DNA of 64,000 bases from Methylibium sp035762065. Lineage in GTDB: Bacteria; Pseudomonadota; Gammaproteobacteria; Burkholderiales; Burkholderiaceae_C. The notes below the pieces were generated by a model, which saw nothing but the letters and a program-made list of their open reading frames with translations, searched no databases and was not told the DNA's origin. This document shows positions 7,266 through 17,091 of this stretch, one piece after another (the first letter of the stretch is position 1; each line of letters starts with the position of its first letter). The position numbers and the translations under genes were made by a program. The stretch is taken from the NCBI RefSeq assembly GCF_035762065.1, contig NZ_DASTPW010000028.1, positions 1 to 64,000 on the forward strand. Reading direction: 5' to 3'.

Positions 7266-10200
7266 ATGGCCCAGCTCAAGCCTGCAACCGAGCTGGCCGG
7301 CATCACCAACCTCAGCGTCCTCGCGACGGTGAAGGCGGGGCTGGTCGAGCACAGCTTTCAACGGGTGAGCCACGCGAAGCGGCTCGAGCTCGTGCTTGGC
7401 GTGCTAAGCGCGCTGCGGCGCGGCCAGCGTGAGTCGCTGCGCGATGCGGCGGTGCTGCCCGACCCGATCGGCCGGCTCGAGACGATCCACGAGTTCCGCT
7501 TCTCGATCGTTGCGCCGACGCTGCCGGGCGAGCCCACGCGCTTCCTGCTGAGCGTCAGCTTCGACGGCGGCTGGGAGCCGTACATGCGCTTCATCTGGCG
7601 CGACCTCGGCACGCTGCTCGACCTGATGTTCTGCCACTGCGAGGGCTATCCACTGGCCGCGGCGAGCAGCTATGCCGACTACATCGCCTGGGTGCGTCGC
7701 TTCGAGATCGGCGCGAAGGACGCACCGGCGTTCTATTACGTCGATGCGCCGGTGACCGTCGGCGACCAGCGCACCTTGCCCGCCGGCCGGCCGGTGACGA
7801 AGCCGGCGCCGAGCCTGCGCGAGCAGGCGGTCGCGGCGCTGAAGCCGATCGCGGCGCTGCATGCCTTGAATGCGCTGTTCACCGGCGCCGACGCACCGAT
7901 CCTGCTGCGCGCGGCGCACGACATCGTGCCCGGCGTGCGCGCCGGCCGCGTGACCCAGCTCGGCCTCGCGGCCGGCGATCCCGCTCGGCTGGTGGCCGGG
8001 GCCGCGCTCGAGTGGTTCGAGCAGCCGCCGCTTGCGCGCCCATCGCTGCCGCCTCCGCGCGGCGGCTTGCAATCCGCCGATCTGCAAGGCGGCATCCTGC
8101 GCGGCTATGCACCGCTGACCGACGGGGTGCTGCTGCTGCTGCGCGTGACCGATCGTGCCAGGGCGGTCGCGACGCTGCGGTCCTTTCCCGTCACGCCCGA
8201 ACAGGATGCGCCGGCCGCCGGGCCCTGGCGCAACCTCGCGTTCACCCACGCCGGCCTGCGCGCGCTGGGCGAGCCGGAGTCGCAGCTCGCGCTCTTTCCG
8301 CAGGAGTTTGTGCAAGGCATGGAAGCGCGCTGCGGCGTGCTGGGCGACCTGCGCGGCAACCATCCGACGCAATGGCTGCGGCCGAAGCTGCAAGGATCGA
8401 CCACGCGGCTCGAACTTTCTCTGGTGCACGCCGTGCTCCAGCTGCGCGCGAACTTCCCGCAGCGCCGGCTCGACGACGACGGCGTGCACGTCGACTTCGC
8501 GCCGGTCGTCGAGACGCTGCTGCCGCCGGGCTGCGGACTGCAGGTGCTTGCGCGCGAGCCGATGCTGCGCCTGCCGCGACCCGAGCATCACCCTGCCGCG
8601 GCGCACCTGATGGTCGACCAGCTCGGCTTCGCCGACGGGCTGAGCCAGCCGCAGCTCGGCGCGCACGAGGCGCCGCCGCAGCACTGGAACGACCAGGTGC
8701 AGCCGGGCGAGATCTTCCTCGGCCACCCGAACGACCGTGGCGACGGCCCCTACCCCGGCTGCGCGAACGCGCTGCTCGACCATGGCAGCTTCCTCGTCGT
8801 GCGCAAGCTGCGCCAGCACGTGCGCACGATGCTCGAGCGCCTCGGCGAGCAGGCCGCGACGATCGGCGTGGCGCCCGACGCGCTGCTCGAAGCCGCGATC
8901 GGCCGGCGCAGGAGTGGCGCGGCGCTCGCGGCGCCGGTCGGCGCGGCCGGCACGAACGACTTCAACTTCGCCGGCGACGCCAACGGCGCGCGCTGCCCGC
9001 TGCAGTCGCACGTGCGCCGCGCGAACCCGCGCGACGGCACGCAGGCCACGCCGTCGGCCGCCTTGCATCCGGCGCCACGCATCCTGCGCCGCGGCATGAG
9101 CTACGGCGCGCGCATGAACGAACAGCAACCCGACGATGCCGATCGCGGCATCGTGTTCATGGCCTATTGCGCCAGCATCGCCGAGCAGTTCGAGGTGCTG
9201 CAGCGCTGGCTGGCCGGCGGCAACAGCACCCACCTGCCCTCGACCGACGCCGACCCGCTGCTCGGCGTGCCGCAACAGGGACGCCCGCGCGAGTTCGCAT
9301 GCGTCGACGCGCAGGGTCGGCCGGTGCGCATCGACCTCGGGCCCGACCCCTTCGTCTCGCTGCAATGGGGCCTGTACCTGTTCGTGCCCTCGCTGCCGGC
9401 GCTGCGGGGCATCGGCCGTATCGAACCGACGGCGCCTTCGCTGGCCGCCAAGCCGCGCCGGCTGCCGAAGGACTTCGGCCACTGGCAGCAGCGGCTCGAA
9501 TCGCTCGATCCGCTGGAGCGCGCCGCCGCCTGGAAGGACGTGGCCGAGCAGCCCAAGGGCGTGCTCGCGACCGACTACGGCGTGCTGGTCGCACAGCCCA
9601 AGGCGGTCTGCGAGTTGCTGCGCGACCGCGACGGGCACCTGAGTGTCGAGGGCTACGCCGAGCGCATGGGCCGCTCGATCGGGCTCAACCATCTGGGCAT
9701 GGACGAGCCGGAGCACGCGGCCGTCGCGCCGGGGATCAACGCGGCGCTCGCGAGCATCGACGAGCCCGCAGCCTTCGACGCCGCCCATCCGCTCGCGCAA
9801 GCGCTGATCGACCGCGGCGCCTGGCCGCAGGAGCCGGATGCGAGCGGCACGCGGCGCCTGATCACGATCGACACCGCCGTGCTCGCCGACCGGCTGCTCG
9901 CGCAGCTTTCGACGCTGTGGTTCGACTTGCCCGACGGCCGGCATGTCGCCGCCGGCTCGTGGCGCGCCGACCTCGACGCGCCGCCACGCTGCCCGGGGGA
10001 TGCGCTGTCGGCCTCGCGCTACGTGTTTGGCCCGCATCCGTCGGCGTCGATCGCCGGCTACGGCGAGCGGCACGGCGACGGCCTGCGCCGTGCCGCGCTT
10101 GCCTACCTGAAGGAGCATGGCCGATTCGATGCGCCGGTGTCGTCGAAGGTCGAGGCCGCGGTGCGGCTGCGTGCGGGCGCGCGCGACAAGGACGAGGTGG

Positions 10201-10715
10201 ACGAGGAAGTCGCGCGCACCGTGGTCGGCAGCCTGTTCGGGTTCACGCCGACGGTCTACGGCAACGCGCGCGCCGTGCTCGGCGTGTGGCTGCGCGACAC
10301 GAAGTTCTGGGAGCTGCAGCTCGAGCTCGCAGCGCTGCCCGACGCCGCGGCCAGGCGCAGCCGCCTGCGCGCCGCGCTGCAGGACACCATGCTCGGCCTG
10401 CCGGTGCCCGACATGCTGTGGCGCCGCGCGAAGCGCCAGCACTCGATCGCCGGCGTGCGCGTGGCCGAGGGCGCGACGGTGGTGATCGGCCTGCTGGCAG
10501 CCAGCCGGCAGCTGGCGCAGGCGGGCCGGGCCGATCCCGCGCTGATGTTCGGCGGCGAGTACCGCGTGCCGCCGCCGGACGGCGGGCCGGTCCACCCCTG
10601 CCCCGGTCGCGCGATGGCGATGGGGGTGTTGACCGGGCTGATGCTCGCGTTGCTCGAAGCCGGCACGCTGCGGCGCGGGCTCGCGAGCGGCCACGTCGTG
10701 CTCGAGCGGCCCTAG
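7266..10715 (+). CDS. DyP-type peroxidase / cytochrome P450 fusion protein
   Basis: 1149-residue protein with three parts. Residues 1-~262 form a module I cannot assign (it contains LLSVSFDGGWEPYMRFIWR). Residues ~265-720 match a dye-decolourising peroxidase: DLQGGILRGY at the start, GFADG with catalytic Asp457, SHVRRANPRD with proximal haem ligand His582, then RILRRGMSYG carrying the likely distal Arg, and IVFMAYCASIAEQF. Residues ~730-1149 resemble a cytochrome P450: YGVLVAQPKAV, the SIGLNHLGMDEPEHA block, and VHPCPGRAMAMG with predicted thiolate ligand Cys1112. The P450 part is atypical: the K-helix ExxR position reads QDTM, and the I-helix reads GSLFGFTPTVYGN without an acid/Thr pair. No signal peptide. 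Start at 7266 has GGAGGGAGA 5 nt upstream. A bifunctional peroxide-handling enzyme, by analogy with fungal peroxidase-P450 oxylipin enzymes, is inference. Confidence 0.88.
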   Translation: MAQLKPATELAGITNLSVLATVKAGLVEHSFQRVSHAKRLELVLGVLSALRRGQRESLRDAAVLPDPIGRLETIHEFRFSIVAPTLPGEPTRFLLSVSFDGGWEPYMRFIWRDLGTLLDLMFCHCEGYPLAAASSYADYIAWVRRFEIGAKDAPAFYYVDAPVTVGDQRTLPAGRPVTKPAPSLREQAVAALKPIAALHALNALFTGADAPILLRAAHDIVPGVRAGRVTQLGLAAGDPARLVAGAALEWFEQPPLARPSLPPPRGGLQSADLQGGILRGYAPLTDGVLLLLRVTDRARAVATLRSFPVTPEQDAPAAGPWRNLAFTHAGLRALGEPESQLALFPQEFVQGMEARCGVLGDLRGNHPTQWLRPKLQGSTTRLELSLVHAVLQLRANFPQRRLDDDGVHVDFAPVVETLLPPGCGLQVLAREPMLRLPRPEHHPAAAHLMVDQLGFADGLSQPQLGAHEAPPQHWNDQVQPGEIFLGHPNDRGDGPYPGCANALLDHGSFLVVRKLRQHVRTMLERLGEQAATIGVAPDALLEAAIGRRRSGAALAAPVGAAGTNDFNFAGDANGARCPLQSHVRRANPRDGTQATPSAALHPAPRILRRGMSYGARMNEQQPDDADRGIVFMAYCASIAEQFEVLQRWLAGGNSTHLPSTDADPLLGVPQQGRPREFACVDAQGRPVRIDLGPDPFVSLQWGLYLFVPSLPALRGIGRIEPTAPSLAAKPRRLPKDFGHWQQRLESLDPLERAAAWKDVAEQPKGVLATDYGVLVAQPKAVCELLRDRDGHLSVEGYAERMGRSIGLNHLGMDEPEHAAVAPGINAALASIDEPAAFDAAHPLAQALIDRGAWPQEPDASGTRRLITIDTAVLADRLLAQLSTLWFDLPDGRHVAAGSWRADLDAPPRCPGDALSASRYVFGPHPSASIAGYGERHGDGLRRAALAYLKEHGRFDAPVSSKVEAAVRLRAGARDKDEVDEEVARTVVGSLFGFTPTVYGNARAVLGVWLRDTKFWELQLELAALPDAAARRSRLRAALQDTMLGLPVPDMLWRRAKRQHSIAGVRVAEGATVVIGLLAASRQLAQAGRADPALMFGGEYRVPPPDGGPVHPCPGRAMAMGVLTGLMLALLEAGTLRRGLASGHVVLERP

Positions 10716-10761
10716 CGTCGGCCGGCCCGCCGGTCGACGCGCCGGCGCGTCGCGCGGCGGC

Positions 10762-13700
10762 CTAGGCTTCCGTCGTCTTGCGCAGCGCACGCGCCTGCGC
10801 CAGGTGCCAGGGCATGCGCATGCGCTCGAACGCCGCTTCGGCCGCGTCGAGATGCCGCGGCGCCGCGCTGCGGTCGCGGCCCCACGCGGCCTGCGCCCAG
10901 CGGGTCACGGCGATCTCGTGCGCCGATTGCCGGGCGTGCGCCGCATCGAGCGCGCGCGCGAGCCAGCGGTCGGCCGTGGCGCCGTCGCCGGCCACCGAGG
11001 CGGCACGCGCCATCGCGCGCAGCGCCATCGGCACGCCGAGCCGGTCGTGCTGGCGCGCGCGCCGCAGCGCCTCGGCGACGGCCTGGCGCAGGCCGGCGGC
11101 GTCGCCGGCATCGGCCAGGCCGTCGGCACGCCAGCCGTGCAGCAGCGAGGCGAACAGCCGACCCTCGCGCGACTCGAGCCAGCTGCCGGCGCGGCGGATG
11201 GTCTGCAGCGACTCGGGCCGCCGCTCGGTCATCCACGCACCGTAGGCGCCGGCGGCGTCGCTCATCGCCAATGAATAGAGGCTGCGCACGCGCTGCGCGA
11301 TGCGGCAGGCGTGCGCCGCCGCGGCGCGCGCTTCGTCCCAGCGGCCCTGCCACAGCAGCACCGCGGCCTGCAGGCCGCGCGTCGAGGCCTCGACCTCGTG
11401 CGAGCCGTGGCCCGCGGCATGCAGCGCTTCGGCGAAGCAGGCCTCGGCTTCGTCGAAGCGGCCCAGGTCGCCGAGCACCGTCGCCTTCGTCGCGAGCGAA
11501 TAGGCCGAGCCGACCGCCGGCTTGCCGCCGCTGCGGTGGCGACGCTTCACGGCGATCGCCTCGTCGAGCAGCGCGAGCGCCGCGTCGTACTCGCCGGTGG
11601 CCATGCGCACCTGGCCGAGCGTCGCGCGCACCTGCACCGCGAGAGGGTGCGCGTCGGCGCGCAACGCGGCGTCGAGCGCGCGCTCGCCGTGCAACGCGGC
11701 GGCCGGCGCTTCGCCGAGCGCGTAGTGGATGTAGCCGAGCCAGTACTCGGCCGCGGCGATCGACGGCGCGTCGTCGTGCGCCTGCGCGATCTGCACCGCG
11801 CGGCGGAACAGCGCGAGATCCTGCCGCGCCGCATCGAACACGCAGGCCAGGCCGAAGCGCTGCGCGATGCCGAGCCAGCGGCGCTCGTCGCGTTCGGCGG
11901 CCGGCATCGTGTCGAGCGCGGCGAGCGCGGCGCGGTAATGCGTCTTCGCGCGATCGAGCGCCGACGCCAGCCGAGCGCGGTCGCCGGCCAGTTCGGCATG
12001 CCGCGCCGCCTCGACGGGGCGGCCGGCCGCGCCGTAGTGGTAGGCCAGCGCCTCGTGCGGCGCGTCGGCTTCCTCGCGCGCGGCCAGCACTTCGGCGACC
12101 GCCAGATGCAGCGCCTGCCGCTGGCGCAGCCCGACCGCCGCATAGATCACGTCGCGCGCGATGCCGTGCTTGAAGCGCAGCGTGCCCGGCGTGTCGCCGG
12201 GAAAGAGGAAGTCCTCGTCGGCGAGGGCGCGCAGCCGCGGGTGGTCTTCCGCGACGCCGGTGAGGCGCCGCAAGAGCCAGCTCGGCACGACGTTGCCGAT
12301 GACGGCCGCGGTGCGCACCAGCTCGGCCTGTTCGGGCGCGAGGCGTTCGACACGCGACTGGATCAGCGCCTCGAGCCAGGCCGGCCCGCCGTGCGAGCGC
12401 CGCGCGCGCCGATCGGTCGGCTCGTGCGACGCCGAATGGCACAGCTCCTCGATGAACAGCGGGTTGCCACCGGCGTAGTTGCGGATCTCGTCCTGCACGA
12501 ACGGGTCGACGCGCGGCAGCAGGCGCGCGATGGTCTCCGCGGCCGCGTCGTCGTCGAAGGCCGCGAGCGCAAGCGTCGGGCTGCCGGCGCTGTCGGCCGC
12601 AATCGATTCGCTCGGCCGGCTCGCCACCAGCAGCAGCAGCCGGTGGCCGGCGCCGGCATCGATCGCGGCACGCAGCGCGGTCACCGCGTGGCGGGTCGCG
12701 TCGTCGGACCACTGCCAGTCGTCGATGAAGAGCAGCAGCGGTCGGTGCAGCGACAGGCCGAGCAGCAGCTCGACCAACGCGGCCTGCGCCTGCAAGCCGG
12801 CCGCGCCTTCACCGGCCGTTGCCAGCAGCGGGCGTAACACCGCGGCGTGTGCCGCGAGCGTCGCGTCCAGGGCCTGCGTCCACGCCTTGCAGGCGAGCAG
12901 TGCCTCGGCCGGCGCGACGCCAGGCCGCAGGCCGACCAGCTCGCGCAGCACCTGCAGCAGCGGCTGCAGCGGCTCGGCGCTCAGGTAGCTCTCGCAGTCG
13001 CCGCGGTGCACGAGACAGCCGCGCGCGACCGCGCGCTGGAGGAATTCCTCGGCAAGCCGCGTCTTGCCGGTGCCCGGCGGCGCGACGATCACCAGGTGCC
13101 GGGCCCGGCCCTGCACTGCGTCGTCGAGAGCGGCTTCGAGCACCGCGAGCTCGGCCTGCCGCGCGATGAAGGGCGTGAGGCCGCGGCGCCGAGACGCCTG
13201 CGAACGCGACGCCACTTCTGCACGCGCAGACACCGGGACCACCTCGATCGGCTGGTTCTTGCCCTTGACCGCGAGGCGCCGATGCGGCCCCGTGCGAAAG
13301 AAGTGGCTGGCACGGCCGAGCGTCTCCTCGCTGACGAGCACCTCGTCGGGCTCTGCCGCGCTCGACAAGCGCGCGGCGACGTTGGCCGCGTCCCCGACGA
13401 TCTCGAAGCGCCCGCGCACCAAGTCGCCGGGCTCGATCAGCAGCAGGCCGGCATGCACGCCGCTGTGCAGCGCGAGCGGCAGGTCGGGTGGCAGAGGCGC
13501 GTCGAGCGGCGTCGAGCGCACGAGCGCGTGGAGTTCGAGTGCCGCCTCGACGGCGCGCCGGCCGTCGTCTTCCAGCGAGACCGGGTGGCCGAAGATCGCG
13601 AGCAGGCCGTCGCCCTGCATTCGTACCAGCGTCCCGCCATGCTTGGCGACCACGTCGTGGCTGACCTCGCGCAACGCGGTCAGCAGCTCGGCGTAGTGCT

Positions 13701-13806
13701 CGGCCTCCATGGAGTCGGCCAGGCGGGTGGAGCCGGTGAGGTCGGAGAACAGCACCGTCAGGTACCGGCGCTTGGAGCCGCCGGCCGGTGCGAGATCGTC
13801 GTTCAC
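10762..13806 (-). CDS. class III nucleotide cyclase-ATPase-TPR regulator
   Basis: 1014-residue multidomain protein. Residues ~13-190 are a class III adenylate/guanylate cyclase domain with metal-binding Asp22 (LFSDLTGSTR) and Asp66 (VRMQGDGLLAIFG). Next comes an AAA/STAND-type ATPase with Walker A APPGTGKTR and a Walker B-like LLLFIDDWQWSDD. The C-terminal ~450 residues are alanine-rich helical repeats of TPR type. The architecture is that of stand-alone cyclase-ATPase-TPR regulators; there is no visible DNA-binding domain at the C-terminus. Start: GTG at 13806, which puts the cyclase domain 12 residues in; the frame continues upstream but only through the tRNA-Leu gene. Only 31 nt separate the tRNA-Leu 3' end from this start, so it may be read through from the tRNA promoter. 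Product (cAMP or cGMP) and signal are unknown. Confidence 0.85.
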   Translation of the reverse strand: MNDDLAPAGGSKRRYLTVLFSDLTGSTRLADSMEAEHYAELLTALREVSHDVVAKHGGTLVRMQGDGLLAIFGHPVSLEDDGRRAVEAALELHALVRSTPLDAPLPPDLPLALHSGVHAGLLLIEPGDLVRGRFEIVGDAANVAARLSSAAEPDEVLVSEETLGRASHFFRTGPHRRLAVKGKNQPIEVVPVSARAEVASRSQASRRRGLTPFIARQAELAVLEAALDDAVQGRARHLVIVAPPGTGKTRLAEEFLQRAVARGCLVHRGDCESYLSAEPLQPLLQVLRELVGLRPGVAPAEALLACKAWTQALDATLAAHAAVLRPLLATAGEGAAGLQAQAALVELLLGLSLHRPLLLFIDDWQWSDDATRHAVTALRAAIDAGAGHRLLLLVASRPSESIAADSAGSPTLALAAFDDDAAAETIARLLPRVDPFVQDEIRNYAGGNPLFIEELCHSASHEPTDRRARRSHGGPAWLEALIQSRVERLAPEQAELVRTAAVIGNVVPSWLLRRLTGVAEDHPRLRALADEDFLFPGDTPGTLRFKHGIARDVIYAAVGLRQRQALHLAVAEVLAAREEADAPHEALAYHYGAAGRPVEAARHAELAGDRARLASALDRAKTHYRAALAALDTMPAAERDERRWLGIAQRFGLACVFDAARQDLALFRRAVQIAQAHDDAPSIAAAEYWLGYIHYALGEAPAAALHGERALDAALRADAHPLAVQVRATLGQVRMATGEYDAALALLDEAIAVKRRHRSGGKPAVGSAYSLATKATVLGDLGRFDEAEACFAEALHAAGHGSHEVEASTRGLQAAVLLWQGRWDEARAAAAHACRIAQRVRSLYSLAMSDAAGAYGAWMTERRPESLQTIRRAGSWLESREGRLFASLLHGWRADGLADAGDAAGLRQAVAEALRRARQHDRLGVPMALRAMARAASVAGDGATADRWLARALDAAHARQSAHEIAVTRWAQAAWGRDRSAAPRHLDAAEAAFERMRMPWHLAQARALRKTTEA

Positions 13807-13837
13807 GGAGGGCGGGCTCCTGCGGTGTCGATCGCTC

Positions 13838-14179
13838 TGGTGCCTCGAGCCGGGTTCGAACCGGCACGGACGGTGAAGTCCTGCGGATTTTCCTGCCTCT
13901 ACGGCTTTCGCCGCCATGCGCCACTGCGCGTACCGCAGGGCGCATGTTCGGGGTCTGGAGCGCGCCTTCACCGTGGAAGCGCCGCATCGACGCTCCGGTA
14001 GGTGCCCGCCGTCCGCTCTCTACACCTTCCGCCGGGACGGGGCGGCTTGGCTCGGCGTTGCCTCGCGCGCAGTGCTCGCAGGGGGTTCGCCGACTTTGAC
14101 GGGTGTCATCCCGCGCGTTTCCGCGCGAGCGCTCAAATCAGTTCAAGTCCGCTGCGTCTGCCTATTTCGCCATCGAGGC
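13838..14179 (-). tRNA. tRNA-Leu(UAA), interrupted by a group I intron
   Basis: The 5' exon is 14179-14145 and the 3' exon 13891-13838. Joined, they give an 89-nt tRNA. The acceptor stem GCCTCGA pairs with TCGAGGC, followed by discriminator A and encoded CCA. The anticodon stem GCGGA pairs with TCCGC around loop CTTAAAA (anticodon TAA). A long variable arm GGAC-TTCACC-GTCC and a T-arm GCCGG-TTCGAAC-CCGGC complete the class II fold. The gene is cut between U34 and A35 of the anticodon, the position used by tRNA-Leu(UAA) group I introns in cyanobacteria. It is the third tRNA after Gly(GCC) and Cys(GCA), the same order as E. coli glyW-cysT-leuZ, which supports the identity independently. Without splicing this tRNA could not function. 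Confidence 0.93.
13892..14144 (-). ncRNA. group I intron in tRNA-Leu(UAA), 253 nt
   Basis: The intron follows a U (U34) and ends in G, as group I introns do. Near its 5' end, UUUGAG can act as the guide pairing with exon CUU through a U-G wobble (P1). A CGCGCG-GAAA-CGCGCG hairpin fits P2. CGGCG and CGCCG flanking the centre can form P4, followed by GAGCCAAGCC, a core element also present in the cyanobacterial intron. GGAAGGTGTAGAGA and GCACCTACC match the P7/P3 core. GGAGCG/CGCTCC can form P8, ATGCGCC/GGCGCAT a P9 stem, and GGCGGCGAAAGCC a terminal hairpin just before the 3' splice site. It has no homing-endonuclease ORF. Pairings were drawn by eye; intron class is firm, exact helix boundaries are not. 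Confidence 0.9.
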
Positions 14180-14231
14180 CCAGGGCCCGAAGTGTCGCGC
14201 ACCGCAAGGACCACCTCGTGAAGCAGGCGCG

Positions 14232-14262
14232 AAAAAGAAAACGCCCCGTGCGAACGGGGCGT
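14232..14262 (-). terminator. intrinsic terminator between tRNA-Cys and tRNA-Leu
   Basis: On the minus strand, ACGCCCCG-TTCGCA-CGGGGCGT-type hairpin (arms within 14241-14262) is followed by TTTCTTTTTC. It lies 10 nt after the tRNA-Cys 3' end and 53 nt before the tRNA-Leu 5' end, so it would end most Gly-Cys transcripts before the intron-bearing tRNA. Confidence 0.75.
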
Positions 14263-14272
14263 ACGAGAAGTC

Positions 14273-14346
14273 TGGAGGCGCGGGCCAGAGTCGAACTGGC
14301 CTGGACGGATTTGCAATCCGCTGCATAACCGCTTTGCTACCGCGCC
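14273..14346 (-). tRNA. tRNA-Cys(GCA)
   Basis: 74-nt cloverleaf on the minus strand. The acceptor GGCGCGG pairs with CCGCGCC and is followed by T and CCA. The anticodon stem GCGGA/TCCGT encloses loop TTGCAAA with anticodon GCA. The T-arm contains TTCGACTC. It lies 45 nt downstream of tRNA-Gly; the spacer holds a hairpin (arms near 14354-14362 and 14372-14380) that may be a processing signal. Confidence 0.97.
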
Positions 14347-14391
14347 GAAGACGAGAAAGGGAAGCCGCTGCTTCCCTTTCGATGTCAAAAC

Positions 14392-14467
14392 TGGAGCGGG
14401 AAACGAGGCTCGAACTCGCGACCTCAACCTTGGCAAGGTTGCGCTCTACCAACTGAGCTATTCCCGC
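14392..14467 (-). tRNA. tRNA-Gly(GCC)
   Basis: 76-nt cloverleaf on the minus strand with encoded CCA. Acceptor GCGGGAA pairs with TTCCCGC; D-arm AGCTCAGTTGGTAGAGC; anticodon stem-loop CAACC-TTGCCAA-GGTTG gives anticodon GCC; T-arm GAGTTCGAGCCTC. First gene of the Gly-Cys-Leu cluster, 85 bp downstream of the lon stop codon. Confidence 0.97.
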
Positions 14468-14497
14468 ATCGCTCGCTTCAAGGACATGCCTTGATGC

Positions 14498-14512
14498 GAG
14501 GCGCGCAGTGTA
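14498..14512 (-). promoter_or_regulatory. -10 and GC-rich discriminator of the tRNA cluster
   Basis: On the minus strand TACACT (14512-14507) is followed directly by GCGCGCCTC, the GC-rich discriminator usual for stringently controlled stable-RNA promoters. The distance to the tRNA-Gly 5' end is about 40 nt. No convincing -35 hexamer is visible 16-18 bp upstream. A short inverted repeat (TCAAGG/CCTTGA, 14478-14494) lies in the leader. Confidence 0.5.
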
Positions 14513-14552
14513 GCGGATTCTTCGAGCCCGCCGCACTGCACGAGGCTTGCAT

Positions 14553-16973
<2,421 letters not shown>

Positions 16974-17091
16974 GGTGGTCTCACTTTCTCGAAAGCGTCA
17001 GGTGACGCCCGAGTCTTGGATTGCAAGGACGGTGGCGGTCGCTGAACGCGAACGCCCGGTCATGAAAGTCTGGATCGAGCCACCCGACGGA

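Noticed and set aside
13838..13895. Isolated T-arm plus CCA that looked like an integration (att) scar
   Set aside because: The matching 5' half with a complementary acceptor stem was found at 14145-14179, so it is the 3' exon of a split tRNA, not a scar.
13807..13971. Longer N-terminus for the nucleotide cyclase
   Set aside because: The extra residues come from reading through the tRNA-Leu 3' exon and intron.
14143..14456. Short open frames across the tRNA cluster on both strands
   Set aside because: They are translations of tRNA-Gly, tRNA-Cys and tRNA-Leu sequences.
16984..17070. Possible sigma-32 promoter for lon
   Set aside because: A CTTGCA-like -35 is present but no CCCCAT-type -10 at the right distance.
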